Notes: generated by a model from the sequence alone, not told the origin. Positions 35,501 through 49,011 are shown, counted from the stretch's first letter. The stretch: 64,000 nucleotides of DNA from Apostichopus japonicus (GCF_037975245.1 NC_092582.1:25522077-25586076), one strand, 5' to 3'. Program-made: numbers and translations.

Positions 35501-38500
35501 AAATTTAAATAAAGTCAAATCTAAATTATGCCAATGTTTTAAACAACCAATATCAATCAGAAGTATATTACAGCCAGTTGCGAATTTATTTTCAATCTTT
35601 GTATCAATGTCGAGAAATAACACTGGACATGTTAGGAAGAGTACTACTTTAGCATAGTTTGTGTGAAGGATGGTCTGGTCGATGCAGTATAGCCATTCTT
35701 CGAGTTCAGCTGTCATGGTTTTATTTCAATTGGTCTTATTGGATTATTATTCTCGGCTTCTTCACACACCATTTTAAATTTATCTCACAAAATTACATTT
35801 TTCATATCAATTAATGCGCAACATTTATCCTAAATTTAGGTGAGTGTGGGAGGAGTGGGGCGGGGAGGGGTCTGAGTACAAGCCATTGTTTGAATGACGG
35901 TAAAAATCCTTTCGACACATTTACTGTGGACAATACAAGTTTTGTGGATTTTGAACGCTTTCGCGGAATTCTATCCAGTGGTTCTGCAATGCTTGGCAGA
36001 ATTTTAATTTCGTTCTTAACAATCAAATTACCAAATGAATACAATTTTCTAAATAATAACGATATTATGATCGACAATAACATTTTTTTGTGTACGCAAA
36101 AATTACATATTTAAATAATACCTTTAAATAATTAAATTACTTGTGTTACTTAGGTTCTACAATATCTGATATTTGTGGTAAGTTCCGACTGACACATGTT
36201 TGGTACAATCTCCTTTATTTCGATTCGGGCTCGGAGTTCCAATAAAGGAGATAAACAGAGGGTGATGATGATAATAACATATTGCTTTATGTAATTTTTT
36301 TTTAATATCGCAGATTTGATTAGGTGCTATTACCCTTTCGTTTTTAGTTGTTTCTACTAAGCTCGCACAATGTTTTATACTCAAAGTTAATAGACAATAT
36401 GGTTTATAACCATCCTATTACTATTGTTTAGCTCTTTGTTTGACACGCATAATATTCTTCTCAATACGAACTTAATCACGCTTTCATTTGTGTTCCTGCT
36501 AAACAGTCAAACAAATTCGATAAATTTCAACAGTGAAACACATGATGATAACGATCCAGTATTGTCCGTTTATGCAAGGCGTTTAATACCGTAATTTTCA
36601 AGTCTGGAGCTAAACAATGGGAATCATAAAACATATTTTTATAAATATACATTCACTCCCTTCTACCTATACTTAAATTGAGAGCTACACAATAATGTGT
36701 TATCTAGTCAGAGTCCTACCAACGAGAAGTGCAACTTAAATTCAAGAAGAGAAACTGAACGTAACGAGAATAATTCCTTCTTTTAAACTGTATTCATAAC
36801 TTTGTGCTGTCTTTAAATACTCTATTTAAGTTTCCTTCGATTGGTTTGCATTGAAGCATGTAGTGGTACATTAAACAACTGAGGAAAGTTTGCTCTTTTA
36901 AAGTAAAACTTACAAAGAATAGCTATAAGATAAGAACGCAACGTATGCAGTACAACAAGGCGTATGATCTAATGCATATTATGTTATTTGGAGGATTTCC
37001 CAAATGCATAATTCGTAGTCACTGCTGAACAACTAATGACTTACTTAATGTATGTTTCCATGGTTACTTTGACACGTTCACTGACAATATTTGGGGGTAC
37101 AATGGGCACGTAGTTCGTTTACCTATTTCTATTCATTAGCTTAAACTGGCTCGAGTCATCTTTTATTATGCTAATGAGATATTTACGAGTGTTCCAGGTG
37201 TGTCTTTCTTACCATTGACTTGCTTTAGAAAATAAATTGTTTGAATCAATCGTCTGCAATGTAAAAGCTGCATATATTTGTACAGAAAAACTATTGTATA
37301 AGTAGAATAGGCCTACTGAAACGGTGAAGATGTTATCAGGTAGAAACATTGAATGGGCTCTCTAAAACATACAGATGCATCTCTCTGAAGGGGAGGGCAA
37401 AGGGAAGGGTCAGTGGCGGGAACATGTATAGGGTATCTGAAGGGTGGAGGAGGTGAGATTAAACTTACTGAAGATGATAATAATCAAGGGGATTAGGATA
37501 GAGCTATAAATTGAATAATCATAAATCTGGATTGCCACTTTGTTTTATAATCCGACAGAGCGATACTGGCAAATTATAATGCTGTTCATTGATACATTTT
37601 CCGTTGTTACAGTTATTCCTGGAATGGCATTGAGAATATGACATGCTTTATCATTTACATTTATATGGTATTTTATTGATGGTATTACTGACTAGTTTTT
37701 TCCCTATTTACGTTTCCGTCTATAAAACTACAATATAATCTTAGTAGGCCTATGTAAAGGAACAATGAACATGAAGAATCAAAGAAAACAAAAGTAAATG
37801 ATAATGGAGCTGGAGATAATAAAAACAAACCACTCGGGGACAGGAACAAAGAGGGCGATGATAGGGTTAGGGTGGAAGGAGGGAAAATATATTGAAAAAG
37901 AAACTGCGAAGAACAAAGAGTGTAATCACGGTTAGCTGATAGGGGCAGGTAGGGTAACGATGGATTGGTAAATAGGAAGTGTCTGGAATGTATTGAGTGA
38001 AACCGGTGTTGGAATGGATTGGTGAGGGAGGGGTTCAATTACATTAAATTGCAAAGGGCAAAGCTGGGACGTCATGATCAAATCAAGTATCTGGTAATAT
38101 TTAAACGAGGAATATTAAAATATGATAAAGATTTTGTTCAAATTTATGAATTATAAAAAGCTGAAGCTCACGATGACTTTTTATATTATTGTTTGAAATT
38201 ATGATAAAATAATAAGAATAAATTTTAATTTAGCCTATTTAGTGTCATATTGTATTTCAAACTATAAAGAACAAATTGATGTTTTAAATGGATTAAATCT
38301 TAATCTCTTCAATTTATGAGATACATATTGCCTTTAATGATTTTATGGTAGTACAAAATACATTTTAACTTTATAGTTAACTCCATTACAATTATTTATT
38401 TAACTTTTATTTGTGAACTTCTTTTGATTAACTATTTTTTAAACTGCTACAACTAAAATTGTGTTTTTGGTTGCTTGTTTGGTATAAATTTCAGTTTTAC

Positions 38501-39134
38501 TAGAGAGTAGAGTAAATATCTGATCAAATGGGTCTTTAAGTATAGATTGATAGGTTTGTGCTATTTTTTTGCCATCATTTTACTTCTTTTATATTAATAA
38601 CGATCTTAAAAAAAATCCATAATTTATTGAACATCATCTTGAAAAGTAGAATATTTTGGAGGTTTCAGCTTGAGAAGTCATATTTATTACTTATAAACTC
38701 AAAAATCCTTCTTTAAAACTCATTAGAATTATTAAATTTAAACGACCTTGTCTATATATCTCTTATTTTATCCAAATAAAAATTCCTGTCATTCTACAAC
38801 CTATTTCTAAGTTAAATGTAAACAATAAACTAAACAAAGAACACTTTAAACAACCCCCACCCACCTTCCACCCCTTTCTTACCAACACTCTCTTAAAATA
38901 TTCCCTATTAATCCATTATATTTTGCTTTTTTTTATCATAACATCCTATAGAATTCCTTTCACGATGACCTTATTATTAAAATAAATCCAACTTAACCAA
39001 TTAAATCCAATCCTTGACATTAAAATACAGCAGACTTTACATTCTCTATTGTTTGTTTAATATTGATAACTTTTATAAAATTAAATTAATTCCCTGTTTA
39101 ACTGTTATGATCATTCTAACATCTACACCGGAAT
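32593..39134. other. intron, no firm feature
   Basis: Long AT-rich intron with a few C tracts (34103, 35458). From about 38100 it becomes strongly AT-rich, and from 38700 to 39060 the plus strand is nearly G-free with ACCCCCACCCACC-type runs, forming a long purine tract on the transcribed-sense minus strand. Confidence 0.4.
35458..35716 (-). CDS. hypothetical ORF, weak
   Basis: From an ATG at 35716 the minus strand reads MTAELEEWLYCIDQTILHTN and remains protein-like to about LKHWHNLDLTLFKFQQ. It then runs into a poly-G tract (giving a Gly run), which is unlikely to be coding. A GTGTAAGG sequence just before the tract could be a donor. It lies in the intron between the 39.1 and 32.5 kb exons. 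No family is recognised; it could be chance. Confidence 0.2.
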
Positions 39135-39140
39135 ACTTAC

Positions 39141-39349
39141 CACAGCACCTTCAAGCTTGTACACTGTGAGGAGTAAGACAAGATGGCCGCCAACTCTTCA
39201 TTAGTTAGTCTCCTGTTGTTGTCAAAGATCATCAGCTTCTGAAGAGAACTCAGGATAGAGAGAGAGAGACCAGACTCAAGGATAAGGTTCAGACCAGACT
39301 CATCCACTCTAGGAGAGCAGCCTCCTAGATACACACAGGAGATAGGAAT
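39141..39349 (-). CDS. leucine-rich-repeat exon of NLR-like receptor
   Basis: This is the clearest coding exon in the window: 209 bp, acceptor TTTCATTCTAG at 39350-39360, donor GTAAGT at 39135-39140, phase 0 to 2. It begins IPISCVYLGGCSPRVDESGL and continues SLQKLMIFDNNRRLTNEELA, closing with SLKVL and the first two bases of a Trp codon. The spacing L-x-x-L-x-I-x-x-N followed by LTNEELAAIL is a canonical ribonuclease-inhibitor-type repeat as found in NLRs. LRRs bind ligands or partners and hold the NLR closed. The exon sits where the strand base skew flips: the plus strand to its right is C-poor and to its left is G-poor. Another LRR protein is possible, but the neighbouring exon at 61.4 kb favours an NLR. 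Confidence 0.75.
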
Positions 39350-39360
39350 CTAGAATGAAA

Positions 39361-41334
39361 GAATAGAGTTACTGATAAAAGAGTAGATAGAGATAAATAT
39401 ATTGGATTTGGTTAGGATTAGAATAATTATTATGATATTATAAATAATAAAAAATTACGCAATGAAAATATAGGAAAGTAAAGCCATAATATAGGAAATT
39501 TAGGTCGTGTTTATTGTAAAAAGAAATATGTTAATGGAAGGGAAATAAGGGATTGATTTTAAGGGGAGACAAATATTAACAGGAATAATTTGATTAGATT
39601 AGAGGAAAATAGAGTGGTAATTGTAGGATTAAAGGGATATTATTTTGTTTTACAATTAAATGATTAATTTAAGGTTTTATAGCTAGTAAGGTTTAATAAA
39701 ATAAGAATGTGAGGCTACATATTTTAATTTATTAATTAATAGGAAACAAATCTCAATGACGGGTTGATAATTATATTTAAAAAAAGGGTAAATAAGAATT
39801 GAGATTATTCTATCTTTTGAAGAAAAATATTGATCAAATTTATTTGTTTTAATTTAGAACTTTCAGAAGGAAAATGTAATTTAAATGTAAATATTCGTGA
39901 CTAATGTAATAGGAATCATGCAAAGGAAACTTCTACTTTAATTTAGGTTTTTATAGAGTTTAAGGAGATTTGGAAGAATTATGTTTAAATAAATAGGTTG
40001 TTTCTTATAATTAAAATGCAATTTAGAAAAGCAGATGTAGATCAAATTCAAGTTTCAAGAGAGAAAGGTCGATGAGGCTTAAACTCAAATTTGAATATAA
40101 AAATTATTTAATTTCTTGATCCAAATCCGACTATTCTGCTTGAATTTCAATTATTTCCAATTAATACGACTTTTTTAAAAGATGATGACTATCTGTGTTT
40201 AGTTATCAAATTGATTCCTATAAGTTACGGTTTGAGTGTGACATAACTTCTATTGAATTTTTTCGAAATGTAACATTTTTCTTTCTTTGTGTTTGTAGAT
40301 ATTCCTAAATTGGGTATTGCCTATGATCTTAACTTTCTAAACTTTATCGTATCTTCCATTAAATAGAACCATGCGCTTCTTTTACAAATAATATTGTTAT
40401 CTGGAAACACTTCATATCCTTGAGGGTTTAATTATACTAATAAGTATTACTATTTTTCAGTTTAGTCAGTTCGATGGGGTCTTCATTGTAATATCTTCTG
40501 TTATTATGGAGTTCAGCGGGTGTGAACAGATAGCGGTCAAATGTAAATTAACAAACACAAGAGATTAATCAGTTAATTATAAGTTTAATGAGAGGATGGC
40601 GAACTTTTAAAACTAACGTTATAGCTACGGCTCTGCCTAACGTCTGCTATGGAGTGTTGCAGCGTAAAAGAAATGGCGCACATTCAATTTCAAAACCATT
40701 TTAATTATTAAATATCATGCGCCATAGGTCTGTTGGCCGGCTTGGAAATGACGTACGCTTTTAAAATTAAGTGGGCAAAATTTAGACAAAACCAGCTGTG
40801 AGTGGAACTGCGCGATCTAGTTGCAGCTGAAAAAATATGGACTAAATATTTCTTATTAATAACTATTTATTTCATTTCATTAGTATTAAACTTTAATTGG
40901 AAAACTGTTTTATAGAGGCTCAAAGCTCTAGGCCCTATACAGTATTTAACAAAACTATACTTAACAGTAAGTGTTACTGCCAGGTATATTGGCAGGAATT
41001 AGGTCATATTCAACTAATAATCAGTTATTAGGCTAACATTATTTCAGCCAGCCTGCCCGGTAAAAAGCTGCAGGTTTCTCACATAATTGGCTCAAATGTC
41101 CGACCTGGTAGATTTAATAAGTTTGGTGATTACAATAATCATTTTGGAATGTTATGGATCGACTTGTATAGTATAAGGCTATGTTATGTACGATTAAAAT
41201 CGAGTTTAACCATTTTCTATGATTTAAGATTTTTGAAGAGGTAACAACGTTTCCACAGTTTGTCTAGAATATAATAATTGTTTTCGAAGTAAAGGTTATA
41301 AGGGATCAGCTCACCGAGAATGTTAATCGCTGGT
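39361..41334. other. intron with a C-poor plus strand
   Basis: From 39361 to about 40040 the plus strand is rich in A and G and very poor in C, so the minus (sense) strand is T/C-rich on the acceptor side of the LRR exon. No gene is seen. Confidence 0.5.
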
Positions 41335-41344
41335 TTTATTCTTC

Positions 41345-41601
41345 AAAGTGGCTATTCTTACGATGAGTCATAAGAATAATTTCCGATTACGCATGCGCAG
41401 TTGCTATTTTTACAACCAGGAGTACCAGTTTTACGACCATGAGTAACAATAATTTCCCGTTGGGGTTATAGGATTAGGATTATTTTTTAGGGTTAGGGTA
41501 AGGGTTACCCCTACTACACGCGCAGTGCGCATGAATTCGCCGATGTCGTAAGAATAGTTTATAGATAAATGTTACAACTAGTTGTAAGAATAGCCACGGC
41601 C
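41345..41601. mobile_element. short inverted-repeat element with 10-bp target duplication
   Basis: GTGGCTATTCTTAC (41348-41361) and its exact inverse GTAAGAATAGCCAC (41584-41597) bound a 257-bp element. TTTATTCTTC flanks it at 41335-41344 and 41602-41611. A 9-11 bp duplication is typical of Mutator-like elements, but the ends are short and no transposase is present, so the superfamily is tentative. The interior has further TAAGAAT words and a TTAGGG-like run that is not a telomere. Confidence 0.5.
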
Positions 41602-41611
41602 TTTATTCTTC

Positions 41612-42826
41612 CCTAAAGAAACCTCAGCGTCTCGATTGTATTCTATTCAATTCCTATATATTTAAAATATGCTTTAAATTTGACCCTTCTGATAATCAGT
41701 CAACAACGATAGGTTAAGATCTTTATTATTTATGACTTAGATTTGCTGAGCATGTCCTCTTGCTAAAAGTAGTAATTCTAGCTTTTCGCGGGTGATGTTT
41801 GAGATTTCTAACAAAGCCTTACTTTATTACTAGTCTAGTCTAGTCTATAGCCTACCTAAGTTTGGCATGGCCTTTGAATAAATCCTAGCCTATGCCTCTA
41901 TACCATACCGTTAAATGATCTCACTGATCAATAATTACTGTTTAACTATAACAGCGGCAAGCGGTTCCTCTCCATTAAAAAATCCACCTTAATAACCACT
42001 CAACAAGTCAATGGCAACAAATAACTCCCACGAATATACTACGTCTGAAACTCCACTACTATAACACTTAACCATTCATTGTCAGTGATAGATACTACAT
42101 GTGAACAGGTATTCAATAGCATGAGTCGCCGATATTAATATATGTACAGGTGTTTCCCAGCTGTTCGCGGGTGATGTTTGAAATTTGTAACAGACATTTT
42201 GGCGCCAATAGAAATAAATGTACGAGAGACATGACGTTATACATACCCGGTGCAAACAGACAGTTTGAAACCTGACGTTAATTGGGTACGTAGTAAGGAA
42301 GGGGTCGAGGAAGTAAATAATACAACACAACCTACATCAAGTAGATCAAGCTACCATTTACATTTCTCCCTAAGCGGTAGGGTGTTAGTCCCCCACCCCC
42401 ACCCCCCACCACCGGTTAAAATTTGTGCAAAAAGCATTTTATGTACACATTCCCCCACCCTATTATCTGCTAGTGAATGCATAAACAAACAATAAACACA
42501 ACACACCGTCTGTTTCAAATGATTTAAGGAGTATATGTTTAATGAATATTAAAACCTACATGGAATAACATAAATTGAACATCCTTGTTCAGTCATATAC
42601 ATCTAGCAGACACATCGTGCAGACAAAACGTGTCTCTGTGAAGTTTAATTTTTTTTTTTTTACAAATAATCACTTGATCATCATGAAATTATTGGAATTT
42701 TTTCATCCCCTACCCACCCAACCATCTTTGTAATTAATTCCACTCCATGTCAGTGTTGGATCATTCAGCTGAATTCTTGCACCAGCAAAGAGAGTGTCAG
42801 GCAATCAAACGACGTTTTGTATATTC
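41612..42826. other. intron, nothing recognised
   Basis: A short CTAGT tandem at about 41830 and a C tract at about 42395. Confidence 0.5.
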
Positions 42827-42832
42827 ACGTAC

Positions 42833-42904
42833 CTTGTAATTGCTCAAATCAAAATAGTATGTCGACATTTCACCAATACTGTTAATAGTCAATTCATGTA
42901 GCAC
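42833..42904 (-). CDS. LRR-region exon of NLR-like receptor
   Basis: The minus strand encodes VLHELTINSIGEMSTYYFDL then SNYK and stops at a GTACGT donor (42827-42832) in phase 0. Read from the AG at 42905-42906 it is 72 bp, phase 0 to 0, which joins in frame to the exons on both sides. The L-x-x-L-x-I-x-S start fits one leucine-rich repeat, and the following exon continues the same pattern. The weak point is the acceptor, which is purine-rich. The same frame is open further back to an ATG at 42926-42928 in a good context (A at -3, G at +4) with an in-frame stop just upstream, giving a 32-codon alternative in which this is a first coding exon (MEKRGRGE...). I favour the internal-exon reading because of the phase match and the LRR continuity. 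Confidence 0.5.
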
Positions 42905-42959
42905 CTCCCCTCTCCCCCTTTTCTCCATGTTTACTTAGTACCATCCTCATCAAGAAAAG

Positions 42960-43370
42960 GTTATTTTTTGAGATAAAATAGTTGAAATTTATATAAGAAA
43001 AAACTTTTGATTTCGAGAAATGCAATGGCAATTTCGAGAGAAACGTACAAGTTTTACATAAAACGCTAATATTTTTAGATGATAAGTCGACATTTTGATA
43101 TAAAAACTTTCTAGTAAAAGGCGAAAGTTTAAAACAAAAAGAAATCGACATTTTAAATGAAGGGACTTCAAGAAGAGGTCTTAATAAATTGAAGAAGTTT
43201 AATTTTTAGATGAAGTAGTTTAACATTGAGAATTTCGGTTAAATTACAGATGGCGATTTTAGGACAAATTTGATTTTCAAGAAAAGGGTTGCAATTTTGA
43301 GAAAGGGTTGAAATTCCCAGATATATTCGAAACTTTCGGGATAAAATAATCAACATTTTTAACAACATTT
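42960..43370 (+). repeat. low-complexity tandem-like tract
   Basis: Loosely repeated words of about 25 bp such as TCGAAATTTTGAGAAA, GTCGACATTTT and GTTGAAATT run through the tract with heavy divergence. The long minus-strand ORFs here are a by-product and not genes. Confidence 0.5.
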
Positions 43371-44799
43371 TTTTGAAAGGTTTCAGTGTTCCATGTGGGT
43401 CACAGTAATGACAAAATGTGTATTGTTTGCTTAATTGGGATGCCTATCCCGACCCCCTCCCAACCCATTCATTTTGTGCTCCCTTCCTACGCCAATCAAG
43501 TGATTTGTCACATGTCTACATAGATATGGGGATGGGTGTAGAACATATAGGAGGAGGTACATCTTGTGGCTAATTTGTGTATATTTATGATTAAGTATAT
43601 GTGTGCATTCATGGAGGGGCTTTATCGGTAATGATAGTTTGCGTCTCCAATCCTGAAAACGGATCGACTCTTCTGTATGGTTTAGTACCCAGTAACGTGG
43701 GTTCACATTCCAAATTCTCCCGACAAATTTAGGAAGGGGAATGATCCTTTATGGTCAGACTATAGGTGGATTCGAAAGTTTTGATGGTGTTGCTGTGGAG
43801 TCGTTGAATGCAATTCCATGTAGGGGCTTGTGGGGGTCCTCCGACTGAAAAAATTCTGAGGCGTAGTTAGACTATAAATTTTGTCTAAACTTAAGGTTGT
43901 GCTAAAGAATACGGGTGTGAAGTTTGAAAACTGAACTAACCGATGTTAAAATCACTAGTGCATAATTGCATGAAAAATCAGAAAATACAGTCTTGCCCGT
44001 CCAGTTATTCTGTAAATAGCCGTTGGGTGGACATGTTGCCCAACCAGTTATTATTCCTATATACAATAATGCCTGACAAAGAGGTACACATTATAGCATG
44101 TTACCTTGATGAAAAATGTACCACATTTTAATAGCAGATGTATAGGTTATCTACTACTTGAAATCGGTTCGCAGGACTAGGAGAATGGGACCCATTCTCC
44201 ATCCCCATTTTTAATATAGGATTTCAAAGGGGGGGGGGGGGCAAATCCCAACTGACTGAGGAAGGGCCTACACTATTATGGAAAGGCCAGAGTGGAAAGA
44301 AGAAGTTTAAAAACGGAGGAGGTGTGGTCGTTAGCTTGTTGAAGGCAAATCTCAGTAGCCCCGTCCCCTGAATTTATTTTGAAAATTTATGTTAAATGGT
44401 GCACTCCGAGGCATAATTAGACTACCAATTGGCTCCATACACCATGCAGTTTTGCCTATGAATACTGTTTATGTAAAGTCGCAAGGGGGTGGGGGCGGGG
44501 AGGGATGTACACCCGTAGCAGTGGCCTTCTTCTCAGCTGTATGTAACATTGACCCTCCCTCCCCCCAGACTTCTATCCAAGTGTATAATTTGGACATTTT
44601 CTGATTAATGTTGAAATACCAAAATACTTTCATCTCGTCATTTCAAAAGGTTTTAGAAATGATAAAATATTGACTTCTCTCTAAGCTTGTAGTAAAACAA
44701 TATCCTGAAAAATGCTTAAGATGTCTAATTATCTTGTTGTCTTGATGACACTTGTAGTGACGCAATACTATCACGATAGATTTCGCTAGTCGATAGTAC
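43371..44799. other. intron, repeat fragments
   Basis: G tract near 44230. The word pair GAGGCGTAGTTAGACTA / GAGGCATAATTAGACTA at about 43858 and 44407 marks an old local duplication. Confidence 0.4.
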
Positions 44800-45505
44800 G
44801 CATTTTCCCTTGGAACTTACACTCGCCTCTCACCATCGGTTGGCGCGCAGCGTTCAAGAAAATTTCTGGTTTTGATACCCCCCAGATCACCGGAAATGGC
44901 ACATCTCGGGCTTTAAAATGACCAACCAGATCTACACTATTGCCTGAGCGCCAAGTATTTCCCAATAGTTTTGTTTCATCCAAAACCTTTTTGAAGATTG
45001 TCACCAGTCACACATCATGTTCGACCTCATAGCATCTCCTGTGGGCCATTGCTTTTGTAGGTGATTTTACGTCGCGGCCCACAATACCCGTCAGCCCCAC
45101 TTTTAAGGTTTTAAGCCCATTATTTGTTCAGAATTTGAAAGTTCACATTTCTCGTGAAATAAATTCACTTCAAAACATACCCATAATGTTGCACAAATTT
45201 TCATCTATGGACAACCAATATAGAAAAAAACTTCCTTCAACCCCTAACAGACCGGTCAAAATTGCACGAGTAGAGGGAAGTATGTTAAGAATGTTGGTCA
45301 GGGAATTTTCGAAAATTCTGACACAGTTAATTTATTGGTTTATGGGCGCGGATCAGTCTTGGATGATGGTGGGGACGCGTGTATGTTCTCTGATACTCTC
45401 TAAGCGTAGCGCGACCATGGGTTCGCGCGTAGAGTACAAGAATTTTTTGGGCAAATATACCTCCCAGATCGCCGGAAATAACACTTCCCAGACCCAATGA
45501 TGGTC
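44800..45505. repeat. two copies of the GTACGC / GCGCGAACC module
   Basis: About 44806-44905 and 45390-45500 both read, in the same orientation, a TAAGCG or CTCACC start, then a GGTTGGCGCGCAGCG or GGTTCGCGCGTAGAG core, AAGAA-TTTT, a CCCCAGATC or CCCAGATC(G/A)CCGGAAAT box and a final ACA(C/T)(T/C)TC. The inverse module occurs at 18433-18545 and 18770-18880. It appears to be an internal part of a transposon family. Nearby ORFs are incidental. Confidence 0.5.
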
Positions 45506-48500
45506 CCAAACCTCCTTAAGGTTTAGATCTCATGGGTTAGAAATTTAGTTTGGGGAAATAAATGGGCGTCTGCAGAAAAAAAAAACATTAGGGGACAAAA
45601 AATCGAAGTAGACTTTTGTTTACGATGGGCCTGGGATCCTCTCCCAGAAAACAATTATAGACTGCCGCAAATGCGATTTCCGTCCTATATTTAACTGTGG
45701 ATAACTATAATAAAATGAGAACTGGACGTGAAGCTAGCTCAAATTTGCAACACACAGTGTGAGTTGTAACAATTGTTTTGTTCGCACTCAGTCCGTTTTG
45801 CTGACCACAATTTACCAGTCTCGCGTATGGATTGTTTCACATGATTGAATGTGTTAATACTTCAGCGGAGGAGTCACGCCTAACAGTGTCAATAGTAATA
45901 ATTCTCGTCTCTTATAGCATGTAATTTGCACATTGCTGGATCAAACTGCGCCAAAGTTCAATACAGGGGAATTTTAAATGCAACGTTGGTCAAGACAACT
46001 TGGTGCATGGAGACACGGTATATCATGTCCCCGCCACTGAAAAAGTTGGTGGGACGCGTCCCGCTGTCCCCGCCAGGATCTGCGCCCATGTATTCGTGTA
46101 CAAATATTAAACCCTCTTATAAAGGCTACTATAAAACTTCGTTGAAGGAAATGAAAAAAATACCAGATATTTCCGAAACCGAACATTACACACATAGACA
46201 GTTTGGAGGCTGTTCATCATGGAACGTCATTTTCATGCTCACTGATATGATGTGATATTTGCTGTTTGCTTTACAAATTCGAATAATTGAAATGAGACTG
46301 AAATAAATAACTTTTATTATTATTTATTGGCAATGTCCAACATTCTTTTCATTTCGAAAGACGCACAGTTTTAAGTTCATTACACACTGAAGGCTTCGAT
46401 TCTCTATTTGCCTTCAGTTTATGAAAGATCTTGGGATTTTCATTCCTATAGATATCGCTAGATATTGCTCGATAGCCATACAGTACAGTGTCTTTGGGAT
46501 TTCTTTGGATTTTTCGGGGCCTGATCTTGGGAGATTGCAAAATCGGGAGTGGTCATACTCCATGTAGGTCAGTGCACGACCTCTAGATGTCACTAAAACA
46601 CAACCCGATCACTTGTTATCTATGAAGTGGTGTGTTGCAGGATTTTGTCAAAGTCTGGGTAATACGGGCAAAGGTCATTAATTAAGTTTCGCATGCGAAA
46701 TTTAATTTTTAGATTCATTGTATGAGTTACGGTACTAGGTTTGGGGTACAATTAGCATTCAAGTCGGGGTGTTATGTAATGTAAACAAACATCGTAAAGT
46801 TACATGCGATGCGAGTGAGCCACTCTCTACATTTCAGTGGAGCTGGAGCGAGCACGTGTATTTTAGCAATCGAGTGCGCGATGGATCGTATGAGTTTTTA
46901 TGCACAGTGTGCCGCATGGCTTGGAGCAGAGAGATAAATTGGATATGGTTCACGATAAAAATAGAAACAAATGAAATAAAAATCCATTGAAAAGATCACC
47001 CAGTAAGCCTTTATTATTATATTGTGTTGGATCGATCAAACTGAGCAGACTTTCCACGTCTTCAAAAATATTTCTGATCAAGACTAAACAAACGTAGTTA
47101 AAACAAAACTGATTGTGTAAAAGGCAATGTCAATGTCACACTGACACCCACGGCACAACGCGGGAAGGTTGCTGTAATAAATCAGCCTCGCGGGAAAAGT
47201 TTTGAACAATAATGCCATTCCACATTTGTTTACATTTATATTGTATGTTAGTAAGTAAACGTTTTCTGTCGTATGAATTTGACTTCAGTTCAGTGTTCCC
47301 TCTAAGGTGCGGGATGCCCTTCAACTGACTCAGTAAGCCCGCAAAGAAAACATTTGTCTGCTGGAAATCCCCGCATCGTTTTCTTGCATTCGCGATAAGT
47401 TTATACTAAATACACAACGTATTCACTTGACTGTATAGAGATAAAAACTCTGAAAATCAGTAGAGAAATTACCAATTGTGTACGAAAAGTAAGTTGGTCG
47501 GCCTACACCTTTCAAATTTTACGAAAGATCGAGCAAAACACTTTCGAAAAATTCACGCGAAAATGGCATATCGTGCTAAATGCAACTAATGTCATGTAAA
47601 CAAGGCTCTAGTACACCCATTTATGAATAAACCGTAAGACCACATCTGGTGTTAAGCGGGGGAAAAAGAAAGTATTTTCAAGAATTTCCAAAAATACGGA
47701 AAAAAATAATATCCTACCATAGTTAAGTGCATAGCAAATAGCCTAACCACCTTGTCGGTTACGGATCCCACGTAACTACAGTACAAAACACAACTAATTG
47801 TATTTTGCGAAGTTGACGTTTTCTACAAGAACATGGAAACAATATTTAGCATTTAGTTAATCATGCCAAGTGGCCTAAAACATAAGTTATTACAAGGTTT
47901 ACTTTCATAATAAAGATGGCCATAGCTATAGGGGCCTTGATATCGTGATATGCGTGTATGGCATGGGCTGTGCCTCGTGTAACACGTGTAACATAACCAA
48001 ACCAACAGGTGTTAGACAGGGGAAGAGCTCAAAGTTGTTTGGCAAGGTACCTGGGAAAATTCGCAGCACTGTAGCCTACCGTACTATTTAAGTAGGGTTA
48101 AACAGTACTGCAGTTGTAAACTGATGTACGTATAGTGCACGCTATTCATTGTTAGGCAGTCTAGAAACGGGGCTTTGCCTAACGTTGTTTGTTTCATAAT
48201 ATCGGAAGTTATGTAAGTTAAACTTTTTAAAGATTGTAAGACAGATTAAATCTCTTTTCATTTTATAACAAAATATAGCTACTCTTACTTGTCATTTTAA
48301 AATTTTCATCAGTTTCGTGACAATTTAAATTCAAAAAGTTGTCAGTATTTGCATCCTCAACTGCGAATTTTTTATCGCCAGACACGCAAAAATACCAACA
48401 TTTTCCGGGGACCTTCGCCCCTAGGCCCCCACAAGGGGTTCCACCCCTTGACCCCACCAGGGTCCTAAGGCGGCCCCTGGACCCCACGCCATTATTCTCG

Positions 48501-49011
48501 AACGCTACGCGTGCTCGGCGTGTTCGCTGCGCGAACACCGGCGGGAAATCGGCAGTGTGTTCGCGGGAAATTGAACAAGGTTTTCCAACACTGGCTTGAG
48601 AGATGCAGCGGGCTGGCGGCGGCGATGCCTTTGAGTGTATTAAATAATTATGATGCTATTTTGGGATGTTTCAAGTGAGAAATAAAGACACCCAGACACT
48701 AGTAAGTTTTTCTGATTTGTTATTTATCATCTTTTTTAAATTTTATTTCCTCTTTGGCTCTTTCTCTAACCTTGTTTCCACATTATTATTTTTTTCCCTG
48801 CGTTTGAGATTTCCCGCGAATTATCAAGATTTCCCGGCAAAGAGCTTCCCGTTTTGCCGTCTTCTTACAGGCCTGTGCGTCATGTTCCCCGACGACTCGC
48901 TCGAGTTCAAGACCAGCCACAGTTGGTTTCAGAGCACAATTGTACAATAATTTTTAAGGCGTCCATACACACACACGCGTCATGATATACTATATATAGA
49001 ATTATATATAG

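Noticed and set aside
41480-41510. TTAGGGTTAGGG-like words, as in a telomere
   Set aside because: Very short and degenerate, and inside a small transposon-like element.
45926-46255. A 109-codon plus ORF
   Set aside because: It is interrupted by a GGGACGCGTCCC palindrome and transposon-end sequence and has no protein character.
47291-48593. A pair of inverted ends CAGTGTTCCCTC and CCAACACTG that could bound a 1.3-kb hAT element
   Set aside because: Only the outer seven bases match and the 8-bp flanks (CTTCAGTT and GCTTGAGA) differ.
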